A DNA stretch of 64,000 nt from Elusimicrobiota bacterium. GTDB lineage: Bacteria; Elusimicrobiota; Elusimicrobia; UBA1565; UBA9628. Below the pieces are notes generated by a model, which saw only the letters and a program-made list of their open reading frames with translations, made no database searches and was not told where the DNA came from. The stretch is taken from positions 24,512 to 88,511 of the forward strand of contig DMMY01000011.1 of assembly GCA_003452935.1 (NCBI GenBank). Direction: 5' to 3'. The translations under genes were made by a program, and so were the position numbers. Of this stretch, positions 63,776-64,000 are shown piece after piece (position 1 is the first letter of the stretch; every line of letters begins with the position of its first letter).

Positions 63776-64000
63776 CCACGAGAAAAATACACCTGCGCGA
63801 CGCCGAGGAAGCCCTAAGCATCCTCGGCGCGCATGACTCGGCCCTGCGCCAGATGGAGAATGACTACGGCGTGGAGCTCTGCCTAAGCCAGGATCCCGAG
63901 GCCCAGGCTCTAAACCTTATCGTGCGCGGCAGTCCCGGCCGCGTGAGAAAAGCGCTGGGCCACATCCGCGTCAAGCTCGAATCCGCGCGCGGCGCGGCCG
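63772..64000 (+). CDS. PhoH-family ATPase, 5' end only (cut by window edge)
   Basis: 76 codons visible. MTTRKIHLRDAEEALSILG, MENDYGVELCLSQ and LIVRGSPGRVRKALGHIRVK match the N-terminal KH-like region typical of PhoH/YbeZ proteins. The Walker motifs lie beyond the window. Moderate confidence because only the poorly conserved N-terminus is seen. Confidence 0.6.
   Translation, partial: MTTRKIHLRDAEEALSILGAHDSALRQMENDYGVELCLSQDPEAQALNLIVRGSPGRVRKALGHIRVKLESARGAA

Overview
The window is a dense, GC-rich bacterial chromosome segment with about 60 protein genes and one tRNA. I see no IS element, prophage or CRISPR array. It comes from a diderm: many exported proteins, phosphatidylserine/ethanolamine synthesis, a squalene (hpnC/hpnD) branch, type IV-pilin-like proteins and a membrane-fusion-type adaptor. 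Class II (B12) ribonucleotide reductase, flavin-dependent ThyX and a short cytochrome bd oxidase suggest life at low or changing oxygen. Gene content and the large pilin-like cassettes fit an uncultured phylum such as Elusimicrobiota; that placement is inference and moderately to weakly supported.

Layout. 1-8.3 kb (minus strand): tpiA (cut by the window edge), a phosphatase/nucleotidase operon, an exported J-domain protein, a methyltransferase, asnB and a small membrane protein. 8.3-14.6 kb (minus): rpsI-rplM, a perfect 29-bp inverted repeat, dcd and an exported protein, then rplU-rpmA-obgE-hpnC-hpnD and an XRE regulator. 14.7-21.1 kb (plus): a lone receiver, nrdJ, and tmk-holB-metG. 21.1-26.1 kb (minus): pssA, psd, tRNA-Leu(UAA), a hybrid kinase with a receiver, lepB and a lipoprotein. 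26.2-31.5 kb (plus): an exported protein and pilin cassette 1. 31.5-33.3 kb (minus): topA. 33.5-37.8 kb: a hybrid kinase, then a divergent OmpR-type regulator/kinase pair. 37.8-41.6 kb (plus): pilin cassette 2. 41.6-45.2 kb (minus): cydB, cydA, glgC. 45.3-55.7 kb (plus): a giant alpha-2-macroglobulin coupled to a kinase, a receiver and an exported protein, then a POT transporter. 55.7-59.3 kb (minus): a small exported protein and a three-gene operon holding a catalytically degenerate amidinotransferase-fold protein. 59.4-64 kb (plus): FlgT/propeller-like protein, receiver, CbiX-like protein, thyX, adaptor and phoH (cut by the window edge).

Two features run through the whole window. First, many transcription-unit starts lack a Shine-Dalgarno sequence and instead have a -10-like hexamer (TANNNT) 6-8 nt before the start codon. 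The transcript would then begin at or almost at the start codon, so leaderless mRNA looks like a normal mode of expression here. Two divergent gene pairs are driven from intergenic gaps of only 25 and 36 bp. Second, genes inside operons overlap by ATGA, GTGA or TTGA at about twenty junctions, implying extensive translational coupling. One junction is bridged by an 8-codon mini-ORF.

Several proteins look like relatives of enzymes that have lost catalytic residues: the class B phosphatase-like protein, HpnC, the amidinotransferase-like protein, the CbiX-like protein and a GGDEF domain fused to a kinase. Together with two pilin cassettes and the macroglobulin-kinase operon, these are the least ordinary parts of the window.
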